NCBI RefSeq assembly: GCF_000264055.1
Contig: NZ_AJXL01000018.1
Span: forward strand, 1-46,966
DNA: 46,966 bases
Direction of reading: 5' to 3'
Source: Flavobacterium sp. ACAM 123
GTDB lineage: Bacteria; Bacteroidota; Bacteroidia; Flavobacteriales; Flavobacteriaceae
Below the pieces are notes generated by a model that ran no database searches, had not been told where the DNA came from, and saw only the letters and a program-made list of their open reading frames with translations. The position numbers were made by a program, and so were the translations under genes. This document shows positions 36,184-46,966 of this stretch, one piece after another. Each line of letters opens with the position of its first letter. The stretch's first letter is position 1.

Positions 36184-36191
36184 TATATTTG
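36184..36191 (+). promoter_or_regulatory. Candidate -7 box for the FKBP gene (TATATTTG)
   Basis: The octamer is an exact TAnnTTTG match, 24 bp before the start codon of the FKBP lipoprotein gene. No convincing -33 element is seen. Confidence 0.45.
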
Positions 36192-36215
36192 CAGCTCTAT
36201 TAATAAAATTAAATT

Positions 36216-36677
36216 ATGAAATCTATTTTAGTATTACTTGTTTCTTTACTATTTATTTCTTGTCTATCAGATACAGAAAAACAAACAAATACTGATTACA
36301 CAGTTCAAAATGAAAAAGAAATTGTCGACTATATTGCGGCAAACAAATTAATTGCGCAAAAAAGCAGCACGGGTTTGTATTATGTGATTAACGAAGCTGG
36401 ATCTGGAGCTCAACCTACAGCATCATCTAATGTAACGGTAGCTTACAAAGGATATTATACTAATGGAACTGTGTTTGATCAAAGTAATTCCAGCGGAATT
36501 ACATTTCCATTACAAGGTGTTATAAAAGGTTGGACCGAAGGGATTCCTTATTTTAAAGTTGGGGGTAGTGGAATGCTATTAGTACCAGCCCATTTAGGAT
36601 ATGGAAGCAGTGATAGCAATGGGATTCCAGGTGGCTCAGTGCTCGTTTTTGATGTTAAATTAATCTCCGTAAACTAA
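36216..36677 (+). CDS. FKBP-type peptidyl-prolyl isomerase lipoprotein
   Basis: The 153-residue protein has a lipoprotein signal (MKSILVLLVSLLFISC) and one FKBP domain from about residue 60 to the end: VTVAYKGYYTNGTVFDQS, then WTEGIPYFKVGGSGMLLVPAHLGYG, GIPGGSVLVFDVKLI. These are core FKBP residues (Y, F/D, V, I/W, Y). It likely assists folding of envelope proteins. A TAnnTTTG promoter box precedes it. Confidence 0.92.
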   Translation: MKSILVLLVSLLFISCLSDTEKQTNTDYTVQNEKEIVDYIAANKLIAQKSSTGLYYVINEAGSGAQPTASSNVTVAYKGYYTNGTVFDQSNSSGITFPLQGVIKGWTEGIPYFKVGGSGMLLVPAHLGYGSSDSNGIPGGSVLVFDVKLISVN

Positions 36678-36731
36678 TACGACTACAATTTTAGTAGCTA
36701 ATTTCTAGTTTATACCGATTGTTTTATAATA

Positions 36732-36763
36732 AAAGAGGCTGTCTAATTTTAGACAGCCTCTTT
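36732..36763. terminator. Bidirectional terminator hairpin
   Basis: A perfect 15-bp inverted repeat (36732-36746 with 36749-36763) lies between the convergent FKBP and GH97 genes. It serves the FKBP gene directly. Confidence 0.8.
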
Positions 36764-36790
36764 GTATTTTATATCAAACGAATTTATATT

Positions 36791-36875
36791 TTAGTCCAAA
36801 TCATTTTGGTATAATGCCGTTGTAATATGAAAAAAGTATAATGTAATTGGACTAAATTGAATATACAATCGGTAT
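36791..36875 (+). repeat. Dispersed intergenic repeat, copy 2
   Basis: See 2051-2135. This copy ends with CAATCGGTAT; its reverse complement ATACCGATTG occurs at about 36711-36719 on the other side of the terminator, so the repeat region is flanked by short inverted ends. Confidence 0.6.
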
Positions 36876-36878
36876 TAA

Positions 36879-39050
<2,172 letters not shown>

Positions 39051-39268
39051 TTACGTAACTTCGAGATAGTAAATATATGCTCTTTATGCCTTGAATGTTT
39101 TTGTGATTTTTAAAAAGTAGATTGCATAATGTCTTTAAACAATTAAATATCTGACAGACAAATATTTATAATTATTTTGTAATGAAAAAAAGTAATGTAT
39201 TTTTAATCTAAAAAGGGAACAATCAGACTGTTTTAACGATCAAATGTACTTTTAGTATTAAGGTTTCG

Positions 39269-40916
39269 TTATTTTATACCCGTTCCTATTCGCATGACAT
39301 TAGCCTCGAATTCCTCGCGAGGACCGTTTGATTTGTTTTTGATTTGGGATCGATAATTATAAATAGTAGATACAGAGTAGCGAAGAAAAATAGCAATTTT
39401 AGCGCTGTCCTTAATACCCAAACGAATCAGTGCCACAATTCTTAATTCGGTGTTCAGAAACTCTCCTTCTTTCAGTTGAGTCAATTCAGTATCTATAAGC
39501 AACCCTTCAAATTCGTTGATAAAGTCAGGAAATAGCAGTAAAAAGGTTTTGTCAAAATTAGTGTAAAACTCTTTTAATTCGGCTTCAATAAACTGTTTTG
39601 ATTTAATGGCGCTGATGAGGTTATTCATTTTACCGGCGGTTGCCATCACATTCAGTTTTCGGCGATAACCTTCTAATTTCCCAATATAATCCGAACATTG
39701 ATCCATGTATTTACCAATGTAAATCTCTTTTACAAGGTTGGCTTCCGTAAGCGTACTGTTCGTCTCCTTTAGTTTTAAATTAATGGCTTGTAAGGCAATA
39801 TTTAGTTCTAACAATTGTGAATTTGCATTGTTCAGATCCTTTTGAGCAATCTTCAATTTTTTCATTTGCTTGAAAAGCAGAATCAGTACAATTAACAAAA
39901 TAACAGTCAATAGACTTACACTTACTAGAAATAACCAAAGTTGTTTTTGATTCTTCTGATTCTGATGTTCATACGCTTCACTGATGATGGGCATCATTTT
40001 AGATATCTCGTAGGTTCTTAAACGCGCGTTACAAAAGAGCGCATCTTCTAGAGAGCGCTGTATGTAGTTGTAAGCCCTGTCGATATCGCCTTCTTCATAT
40101 AATAAAAAGGCTAGATTCCGGAGTGAAATATTTTCTTTTTTAGCCAATTTCAAATCGGAAATAGCAGAGATGGCCAACCATCTTTTTTCCGCTTCCCTGT
40201 CTTTTTTTTGTATGATAAGCATGAGAAATGATGTAGGCAAAAACGGCTCTATCTGGATCAGAAAGAGAAATAGTGGGGAACACAGCAAGCAACCGTCGTA
40301 GTGATCGGTCTTCTTGTCCTTTTTCTATTAATAGTTCCGCTTGAATAATGAGGTGTTGCCGCGACTGTTTGGGTAAATATTGTAGTGATGAATCGCGATA
40401 TTTTTGTGTTAATTTGGCATATTTTTCTTTTTCATAAACGGAGGTAGCATAATCATACATGTAGCCATATAGCGCGCGGTTCACAACATAGTAAGATCCT
40501 TTTATTTCTGGAGAACGGTTCCCGGGGTTTTTAGCAAGAATATCGGTAGCCTCTTTGTACATACCTAAAGTAGCCATTATGGAAGCGAGGTTCAATGCCG
40601 CTTGATTACTTTTGTTTATATCGTTCCCATTGATTGCAATTTGCCTGCTTTTTCGGGCAAAAATCAAGGCGGAATCTGATTTATACACCCGGTACTCTTC
40701 ATATAGTTGACCATAAATCTCCTGTTTTTGAAGGTCGCTCATAGCGGGCCTTAAAAGCTGTTTAAGGGAGTCAATTGTATTTTCTTTTTGGTTGGAATAG
40801 AATTGATGATTCCTGATTGTTTGATCTAATTCTTGCAATAAAGACGACTGGTTTTCTTGAGCCGCAAGTAATACAGGAAAAAGTAGAATAAAAAAGAATG
40901 GCAAAAATCGATGCAT
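39269..40916 (-). pseudogene. DUF6377 TPR/HTH membrane regulator, split by a frameshift
   Basis: The two frames form one protein of about 548 residues. Frame one (from 40916) has a signal peptide (ending LLAAQ) and TPR-like helices. Frame two adds more TPR helices, a transmembrane segment (LWLFLVSVSLLTVILLIVLI), a coiled coil and a LuxR-like HTH (LNTELRIVALIRLG, KIAIFLRYSVSTIYNYRSQI). The frames meet at eight A on the minus strand (40202-40209); removing one joins AYHTKK to DREAEKRW. This DUF6377 architecture is that of one-piece sensor-regulators. Next to GH97 it is likely to control starch or maltose use. Confidence 0.82.
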
Positions 40917-41146
40917 TAAAGGCTAGTTGAATTTGGGTAAAATTAAATAAAAATACAAAGGAATTCGTGATTCTGATGGCTAAATATAGAATAGAAGTAT
41001 TAGTTGGTAACCACAGTGAAATAACAATTAGTTAAGCTTACTCTTGCAGCAGTAGTATTTAGGTTCTTAAACCAGTATATGCTATCATTTTTCACGGGTT
41101 TCGGTTTTTATAAAGGCATATATTCTGAATATAGCGCGCAAATCAT

Positions 41147-41154
41147 TAAATTTG
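41147..41154 (+). promoter_or_regulatory. Candidate -7 box of hflX (TAAATTTG)
   Basis: An exact TAnnTTTG match 16 bp before the hflX start codon, giving a very short leader. Confidence 0.45.
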
Positions 41155-41170
41155 TAACTTATTCAATTAT

Positions 41171-42421
41171 ATGTTAGAAAAAGAAGTATTAAATTTCGAA
41201 AAAACAGCCATTGTTGGGATTGTAACTCAAAATCAAAGTGAAGAGAAGCTTAAAGAATATCTTGACGAATTAGAGTTTCTAACCTTTACAGCAGGTGGAG
41301 AAGTAGTTAAGCGTTTTTCGCAAAAAATGGAACGACCAAATCCTAAAACATTTGTCGGGACGGGAAAAATAGAAGAAATTCATCAATATGTAAAAGAGAA
41401 TGCAATTTCAACATTAATTTTTGATGATGAATTGACGCCTTCACAGCAAAAAAATATTTCCAAAGTTATAGTGGAATGCAAAATTCTGGATAGAACACAC
41501 CTTATCTTAGATATATTTGCGCAAAGAGCAGAGACTTCTTATGCTAGAACTCAAGTAGAATTGGCGCAATGCCAATATCTTTTACCTCGACTTTCTGGTA
41601 TGTGGACTCACTTAGAACGACAAAAAGGAGGAATCGGTATGCGTGGTCCTGGTGAAACAGAAATTGAAACAGACAGACGTATCGTAAGAGATAGGATTTC
41701 CTTATTGAAAGATAAAATCAAAGCGATTGACAAACAAATGGGCACACAGCGCGGTAATCGTGGGGCTATGGTTCGAGTGGCTTTGGTGGGATATACTAAT
41801 GTTGGAAAATCAACCTTGATGAATGCCATAGGGAAAAGTGATGTTTTTGTTGAAAACAAGCTTTTCGCCACCTTGGACACTACAGTTAGAAAAGTAGTGA
41901 TTAAAAACCTGCCTTTTTTGCTTTCTGACACGGTAGGTTTCATTCGAAAATTACCTACACAACTAGTAGATTCTTTTAAAAGTACGCTAGATGAGGTTCG
42001 TGAGGCTGATCTATTGTTGCATGTTGTTGATATTTCACATCCTGAATTTGAAGATCATATTGCCTCGGTAAATCAAACGTTAATGGATATCAAAGCAAGT
42101 GACAAACCGGTTATTATGGTTTTTAATAAAATTGATGCCTATTCCCATTTGACGATTGATGATGATGATTTAATGACCGAAAAAACACCAAGACACAATA
42201 CACTTCAAGAGTGGAAGTCCACTTGGATGAGTCGAGTAGGTGAGGATAATGCTTTGTTCATTTCGGCAACAAACAAAGAAAATTTTGAAGAATTAAGAGA
42301 ACGTTTGTATGAGGTGGTAAGACAAATTCATATTACCCGTTTTCCGTATAATAAGTTTTTGTATCCGGATTATAAAGACGCGGTCGAGAAAGAAGATAAA
42401 GAAGAAACCGAAGAAGAATAA
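41171..42421 (+). CDS. hflX: GTPase HflX
   Basis: The 416-residue protein has the HflX N-terminal domain (NPKTFVGTGKIEEI, FDDELTPSQQKNI) and glycine-rich GGIGMRGPGETEIETDRR. The G domain follows: G1 GYTNVGKST, G2/G3 around TLDTTVRKV and DTVGFIRKLP, G4 NKID. HflX is a ribosome-associated GTPase that splits stalled 70S ribosomes under stress. The length fits the family. A perfect -7 box lies immediately upstream and a strong terminator follows. Confidence 0.95.
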   Translation: MLEKEVLNFEKTAIVGIVTQNQSEEKLKEYLDELEFLTFTAGGEVVKRFSQKMERPNPKTFVGTGKIEEIHQYVKENAISTLIFDDELTPSQQKNISKVIVECKILDRTHLILDIFAQRAETSYARTQVELAQCQYLLPRLSGMWTHLERQKGGIGMRGPGETEIETDRRIVRDRISLLKDKIKAIDKQMGTQRGNRGAMVRVALVGYTNVGKSTLMNAIGKSDVFVENKLFATLDTTVRKVVIKNLPFLLSDTVGFIRKLPTQLVDSFKSTLDEVREADLLLHVVDISHPEFEDHIASVNQTLMDIKASDKPVIMVFNKIDAYSHLTIDDDDLMTEKTPRHNTLQEWKSTWMSRVGEDNALFISATNKENFEELRERLYEVVRQIHITRFPYNKFLYPDYKDAVEKEDKEETEEE

Positions 42422-42449
42422 GCAATTTCTTTTAGTATAAAACACAAAG

Positions 42450-42480
42450 TCCCTTTTGAATTTCAAAAGGGATTTTTTTT
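42450..42480 (+). terminator. Terminator of hflX
   Basis: TCCCTTTTGA pairs with TCAAAAGGGA, followed by a run of eight T. Confidence 0.85.
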
Positions 42481-42482
42481 GG

Positions 42483-42600
42483 GCATGTCCCAGCTTCCAC
42501 TACGTTACAGCTGCGTCGCGCTGTACGTTGCAATCTTTTATTCCGCTGCGCTGCATAAAAGGATTTCCACTACCATCCCTCATGCGAGGCTTGTATGACT
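42483..42600. repeat. GC-rich palindromic intergenic element
   Basis: This stretch is clearly richer in GC than its surroundings and contains several overlapping inverted segments (CAGCTGCGTCGCGCTG, CCGCTGCGCTGCATAAAAGG, CTTCCACTACG with a second TTCCACTACC). An open frame crossing it (42456-42755) is an artefact of the repeat. From memory, similar units with CTTCCACTAC and CCATCCC ends are scattered in Flavobacterium genomes. Confidence 0.5.
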
Positions 42601-42867
42601 TATTTATAGCTAGTTTTTTAGTATTGTTTCAGATATCAAAGGATATCTACTTTAATGACTTCAAGTCGTACTTGTGGTTCAATTTCCAGTCTCTTCTAGT
42701 AGGATTGTTGTTACCAATTGCGCATCACATGACTCCTAAATCTAGTTTTCATTAAATAAGGCTCAACTATAAATTAACAAAAAAACGGCACTTGTAGTTT
42801 TATTAAGAATGGTTTTTTTATATTAGCGAGTGTAATACAATCGAATCTGCTAACTTACAACCAATTA

Positions 42868-44372
42868 ATGATGAATAAAAAACGACTTACCCCCCCCATT
42901 ACTTAGGAATTTTATTGACTCTCTTGTTCATAAGTGCAAGTTGTTCTATTGAAGAGTCTATTCCTAAAGATACTGCAGCCATCAAATACCAACCCATAGC
43001 TACTAATGAAGCGGCTAACTTTTTTAGTGGGTCTACACCTAAATCAATAAGTAGCAAAACGGCCAATAATCTAAATCTAATTATTGATAATACATCATTG
43101 AGTTTTCAATCCATAGAAAACACAGATGTGCAAATACCTGTTTTCAAGGCTACTACTAAAAATGCAAACATTATAAGTGAAGTATTTTTGGTTAAGGTTA
43201 AAGATACTATTCTTCCCTTTTTGCTAAACAGAATACCTGATGAACAAGGCCAAAGCGAACAATTCTCAGGAACCATTAGCATTACAGAGTTAAATGGGCA
43301 TTTTGTAAATGGTTATAGAATTGTAAATGGTATTTTTGTGTCTCAATTTGTTAGAAACAGGTTAGCATCAAAAAACAGCCGAACCTCGAGAATGATGACA
43401 GAACCTGAAATAGGTTGCGATGAAAGTTTAGATCCCTTTAGCATATTTTGTAGTCAACAACTAAGCTCAGTTTCAATCACCTCACCAAAGACGAGCACTT
43501 TCAGTTTTGGCCCTAGAGGTATTGACGCTTCTGGTTGGAATATTTCAGCCCCATACAGCGGCGGTTCTACTGGCGATGGAGGTGGTTATGGTGGTTATGG
43601 AGGGACTGATGGTCTTGGAAACCAAAATGTGTTTCCATGCGATGACCCTATTCATGGTTGTGACCATGAATACGTTGATGATGTTGCGGCCGCCATTGAA
43701 GATAGAATAAATGATACATTACTTGATGCTTGTACGAAAGGAATTCTAGCTAAATTGAAAAATCTAACCCAAAATGATATTGCGAGTATTTTCGAAAAAT
43801 TTGGAACTCCAAAGGACAGCGCATATAATATAACTATTAAATTAGGCATACCTTATCGTTCAGATGCACTCGCAGAGACTGTACCAATTAGCAAAAATAA
43901 TTATCTCATAACAATAAGTGAGGAATATATTAAAGGAGCGTCTCATAATCTTATTAAACCTACAGATCTATCAATAGCTGCAGTAATAATTCACGAGCTA
44001 ATACACGCTCATTTTCTTGCTTTATTTGACGATTTTCACAATAATGGGGATTTTTGTGCATACGAAAGTTTTGTTTGTCTATATGAGAAATACGTAACAA
44101 AGAATTATGAAGGAACAATTGATGCTCAACACGGACAAATGTTCGACAATTATATTCCTAAAATAGCGGCAATTTTGCAGGAGTTTAAGCCTGGTTCATC
44201 CTCGCAATTTTATGAAGACCTTGCAATGTCAACTATGTATGGTTTACAATATTTTGACGACAAATATCCTAAAGGTAGTGAAGGCAGAACTAGAATAGAA
44301 AATAATCGTATTGCTGAAGACAGCAATACTCCTAGAGGGGAGGCAACTCCAAAAGGAACTCCGTGTAAATAA
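42868..44372 (+). pseudogene. Lipoprotein with HExxH metallopeptidase-like motif; poly-C frameshift at the start
   Basis: From the ATG pair at 42868/42871 the frame reads MMNKKRLTPP and hits a stop inside a run of eight C (42890-42897). With nine C it would continue into LGILLTLLFISASC, a complete lipoprotein signal. The downstream frame (usable TTG at 42915) encodes the mature protein: Gly-rich linker near residues 210-225 (SGGSTGDGGGYGGYGG), then IIHELIHAHF, a zinc HExxH motif, with another His in DAQHGQMFDNYI. About 500 residues in full. It may be a surface metalloprotease. The C8 tract at the start makes phase variation plausible. Confidence 0.7.
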
Positions 44373-44385
44373 AATAACGTAAACT

Positions 44386-44986
44386 ATGAAAAATATAATC
44401 TATTTAATTTTTAGCGTTTTATTACTCTCTTGCTCCTCTTCCAAAATAGAAAAGCAGGTTTTAAACGATTTTATAAATGAACAATTTGTAAAAACCCCCT
44501 ATATTAGGGTTGTGGTAAAACAACCAATCAGCCGCATGTTGCCTTTAGAGTTTTACGAAAAAGCCTATCAAGACAGAAATATTCGTTTGGGAGATATGAT
44601 AAGAATCCGTCCAGACTCAAACCCTCCTTTCGAGTGGCCTATTGATACTTTAGAGATAAAAAAGTTAAAGGAAAAATATAAAAATGACACCGTTAATGAA
44701 TTATAGGAAAAAAAGAGATTTTTATATGGCAAAATTAGAGTTAACTGATGCAAAAACTATACGCAAAAATGGAAGTCCACTTTTCGAGAAATATTTTGGG
44801 AATAATGGGTTAGAAATATCGAAGCCAGTAGTAACTACAAACAATAAATATGCATTTTTGTTTTTTCGTGCTTTTACTGTTGGAATTTATTTTGGGCATT
44901 CTACACATAGTGCCATATTAATGGAAAACATAGACAATAAGTGGAAAACTATTGAAACTTATTCGGAATTTGACAAATTTTATTAA
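44386..44986 (+). pseudogene. Small lipoprotein, probable single-base frameshift
   Basis: Frame one (44386-44706) has a lipoprotein signal (LLLSCSSSK) and ends at TAG after NEL. Frame two starts nearby and encodes KKRDFYMAKLELTDAKT... to 44986. Removing one base in TTATAGG gives NELWKKRDFYMAKLE, a smooth join, and a product of about 199 residues. No family is recognised. It is 13 bp downstream of the metallopeptidase-like gene and probably cotranscribed. Confidence 0.6.
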
Positions 44987-45259
44987 AAGATGCTTTGGAT
45001 TACGAGTTATTCTTTATAAGTATCGATCATACACAAACCCCTCATAAAATCTTCTGGTATAAATATTTAATCCCTAATTATAAGATTATTACAACCCCGA
45101 TTGACTCTTTTGTCTTCTTGTTTTGGGGCTTGCTTGCAGTGAGTACCTACCTCATTTAAAAATACAAAGCGTAACGTTTGCAACGCGGATAATTAGTGCT
45201 AAAAAGTAAGTAGTTACTCGTTGCAAACTAGCACCAGAGGAAAATTATCGATCTAATTA
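44987..45259. other. Non-coding stretch with REP-like sequences
   Basis: After the lipoprotein gene the sequence contains GTTTGCAACGCGGATAATTAG at about 45176-45196 and an inverted copy of GTAGGTACTC (45141-45150, read GAGTACCTAC). These match the REP-like units around the RAYT gene. No gene is supported here. Confidence 0.5.
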
Positions 45260-45433
45260 ATGAAAGTAAAAATGATCCGAATGAGAAAAGATGTGATTAA
45301 TTTTTTTTGTGCTTTTACCTGTTTGTTTTGTTTTGGTCAAAATGATAAAAAGACCCTTCTAGCACTCGTTTGTCCACGTTATTTGGTGCTCGTCACAGAC
45401 GAGCACCTACTTAAATTGAAAGACAAATCGTAG
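45260..45433 (+). pseudogene. Remnant of an exported protein gene cut by a REP hairpin
   Basis: The 57-codon frame begins with a signal-peptide-like stretch (MRKDVINFFCAFTCLFCFG from codon 8) ending in QNDKK. It then runs straight into the hairpin at 45385-45407 and stops at 45431. Presumably an original gene was interrupted or truncated when the REP unit arrived. Function unknown. Confidence 0.35.
45385..45407. repeat. REP-like hairpin (10-bp stem, ACA loop)
   Basis: GGTGCTCGTC (45385-45394), ACA, GACGAGCACC (45398-45407) is a perfect stem-loop. Imperfect relatives occur at about 46131-46149 and 46326-46344. A second small hairpin, GCGTT-TGC-AACGC (45433-45445), follows with the tail GGATAGTTAAAAC. 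Confidence 0.75.
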
Positions 45434-45516
45434 CGTTTGCAACGCGGATAGTTAAAACAAGAGTGCTTATAAACAAATAATTAAGAATTTCTTAAAATCA
45501 ATATATTATAGAAAAA

Positions 45517-46071
45517 ATGTCTGAGAAATATAAAGTCATCGATAGTGCAGTACCAACATTTATTACTATAACAGTTGTAGACTGGGCAGATTTATTTGTA
45601 CGACCCAATTATTGTAACATTTTAGATGAATCCTTAAATTATTGCATCAAGGAAAAGGGATTGAGCGTGCATGCTTATGTATATATGACTAGTCATTTTC
45701 GTTTAATTGTAACGGCATTTGACGGAGAGTTACAAAATATTATTCGGGATTTTAAAAAATTTACATCAAAAAAACTGATAGAAGCTATAAAAGAAAATCC
45801 TGAGAGCAGGCGAGAATGGCTTTTGCGTAAATTTAGTTCCGAAGCTCAAAAATTAGGAAGAGCTAAAAATTATAAAGTTTGGCAAGATTGTTTTCATCCA
45901 GTAATATTAGATACTTTAGAAAAAATAGAGCAGCGTGTAAACTACATACATTATAATCCAGTTGAAGCAGAAATCGTTTTTCATGAGAGAGATTATGTAA
46001 ACAGCAGTTATAGGAACTTTGAAGAAGACAATACTGTTTTTTGTAATGTAAATGCTGAACCTTTGTGGTAA
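45517..46071 (+). CDS. REP-associated tyrosine transposase (RAYT, IS200-like Y1 family)
   Basis: The 184-residue protein has the Y1 transposase order: TFITITVVDWADLFVRP, AYVYMTSHFRLIVTA (the HuH-type region is here SHFRL, with the first of the usual two histidines changed), FKKFTSKKLIEAI, KVWQDCFHPVIL and the catalytic-Tyr region RVNYIHYNPVEA. RAYTs move or multiply REP palindromes. REP-like hairpins lie on both sides, as expected. The altered HuH motif should be checked for activity. Confidence 0.85.
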   Translation: MSEKYKVIDSAVPTFITITVVDWADLFVRPNYCNILDESLNYCIKEKGLSVHAYVYMTSHFRLIVTAFDGELQNIIRDFKKFTSKKLIEAIKENPESRREWLLRKFSSEAQKLGRAKNYKVWQDCFHPVILDTLEKIEQRVNYIHYNPVEAEIVFHERDYVNSSYRNFEEDNTVFCNVNAEPLW

Positions 46072-46353
46072 TCTGTTTATATTAGTCGCGTTGCAAACGC
46101 TTTATCTAGTTCACATTTTTAAGTAGGTACTCTTCACAGACGAGCACCAGAGGAGGTTTGCAACGCGGATAGTTAAAACGGGAATTAAAGATTATGTAAA
46201 CAGCAGTTATAGAAACTATGAAGAAGACAATACTTTTTTTGTAGTGTAAATGCTGAACCACTGTGGTAATCTGTTTATATTAGCCGCGTTGCAAACGCTT
46301 TATCTAGTTCACATATGTAAGTAGGTACTCGTCACAGACGAGCATCAGAGAGG
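45991..46353 (+). repeat. Tandem duplication containing the RAYT 3' end and REP-like units
   Basis: Segment 45991-46156 recurs at 46190-46353 with about 90% identity by eye (one small indel near the T run). The copy includes the last 27 codons of the RAYT gene (DYVNSSYRN... in frame), the REP-like GCGTTGCAAACGC and the GTAGGTACTCGTC/GACGAGCA hairpin. Between the copies is the REP tail GTTTGCAACGCGGATAGTTA. A RAYT copy-and-shuffle event or slippage is likely. Confidence 0.8.
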
Positions 46354-46379
46354 TACATTATGTGCAAAATAATTTTACT

Positions 46380-46955
46380 ATGAAACAATTACGAATAATA
46401 ACGGTTATAATTTCTTTTTTGATGCTTTCTTGTGCCGCGCCCTATATGCATAATTATGAGCCCATAAAAGCTTTTTTGGAAACAGAAAAAGTAGATAAAA
46501 ACAAATTTCTTTTTCTTCAAAGAGATAAAATAAGTAATATTCAAACTTTACGTGTTTTTAATGGTGCCGAAGGCCCTGATTACAATGGCCCATTAGACGG
46601 AACCGATGAGTTATTCAATTCGAAACAATGGAAAAAAGTATATAAAAAATATGCAAAAAATACGATTATAAAGTATTGGAAAAAAGAAGATTTTGACGAA
46701 TATAATTTTACCCTTGAGAATAGCAAATTGATATTTAGTTAGGCTTTTGACAAGAAATATCCTAACGATTTTCTCAATATTGATATAATATTTTTAACGG
46801 AGCCTTTGTATTATCATAATAAAAAATACGTTTTGTTTTATTATGATAAAGACTTTAGATATGGTAGTAACTATCCCCGCGTGATTGTGATGAAGAAAGA
46901 AAATAAAAAATGGGTTGTCGTCAGAACCATATTAGAGTATATAAGTAATGGTTAA
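46380..46955 (+). pseudogene. Lipoprotein interrupted by an in-frame TAG
   Basis: The start at 46380 gives a lipoprotein signal (FLMLSC). TAG at 46740-46742 ends the first part after LIFS, but the same frame continues AFDKKYPNDFLNIDIIFLTE to TAA at 46953, giving 192 codons including both stops. The second part has continuous coding-like composition. It is a single-base nonsense change, or the stop is read through. Its overall style resembles the lipoprotein at 44386, possibly a local paralogue. The family is unknown. Confidence 0.65.
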
Positions 46956-46966
46956 AATTTAATGTT

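Noticed and set aside
39269..40916. Two separate overlapping genes
   Set aside because: The proteins continue one another (TPR part, then TPR, membrane span and HTH) and the junction is an A8 run, so one frameshifted gene is more likely.
42456..42755. 99-codon frame after hflX
   Set aside because: It starts inside the hflX terminator and crosses a GC-rich palindromic repeat; the product has no recognisable protein character.
45131..46353. CRISPR array from the repeated GTTTGCAACGC units
   Set aside because: Spacing is irregular, units occur in both orientations and form hairpins beside a RAYT gene, and no cas gene is present.

Overview
The window looks like a chromosome segment of a Flavobacterium-type Bacteroidota bacterium. 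It is AT-rich, and candidate promoters carry TAnnTTTG-type -7 boxes rather than E. coli-like ones. Its genes are typical of Flavobacteriia: TonB receptor plus DUF5689 lipoprotein, GH97, DUF6377, DUF3871, DUF2452, many small lipoproteins.

Layout. (1) 1-2.5 kb: chromosomal flank with a small lipoprotein, a DUF2452 gene and tRNA-Arg(CCT). (2) About 2.5-23.58 kb: one integrative island of about 21 kb. It is bounded by an exact 28-bp direct repeat (2499-2526 and 23552-23579) that is the 3' end of tRNA-Asn(GTT). The intact tRNA-Asn lies at the right end next to a tyrosine recombinase; the displaced 3' fragment lies at the left end. (3) 23.7-46.97 kb: chromosome with RseP, an old yellow enzyme, a Gfo/Idh/MocA oxidoreductase, a SWIM protein, a TonB receptor/DUF5689 pair, an FKBP lipoprotein, a GH97 alpha-glucosidase, a DUF6377 regulator, HflX, several lipoproteins and a REP/RAYT locus.

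Island content. The left half (2.67-13.5 kb) is a convergent two-operon defence cassette. The plus-strand operon encodes a DndA/SspA-type cysteine desulfurase, an SF2 helicase (frameshifted), a MORC-like GHKL ATPase, a phospholipase-D-like (HKD) protein and a tiny MerR/excisionase-type HTH protein. The minus-strand operon encodes a DUF4007 protein, a large P-loop ATPase and a DndC-like PAPS-reductase-family protein, in the order SspB-SspC-SspD. Together this matches the SspABCD-SspFGH type of single-strand DNA phosphorothioation defence: A-D would install sulfur in the DNA backbone and the helicase/GHKL/HKD trio would attack unmodified DNA. The right half (13.9-23.3 kb) is a replication and maintenance module: a GIY-YIG/NUMOD1 gene broken by a stop codon, an SF3 primase-helicase, a DUF3871 protein, a Sak4-like ATPase, a possible OB-fold partner, small exported proteins, a divergent XRE regulator and the integrase. 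No capsid, portal, terminase or relaxase gene is visible, so the element resembles a phage-satellite-like or non-conjugative integrative element.

The window has many interrupted genes. Four look like single-base indels (A7 in the helicase, A8 in the DUF6377 gene, C8 at the start of a metallopeptidase-like lipoprotein, and one in a lipoprotein at 44.7 kb). Three are in-frame stops (GIY-YIG, TonB receptor, terminal lipoprotein). Homopolymer sequencing error, phase variation and real decay are all possible and must be separated experimentally. The right end carries a RAYT transposase with REP-like hairpins and a tandem duplication that copies the 3' end of the RAYT gene.
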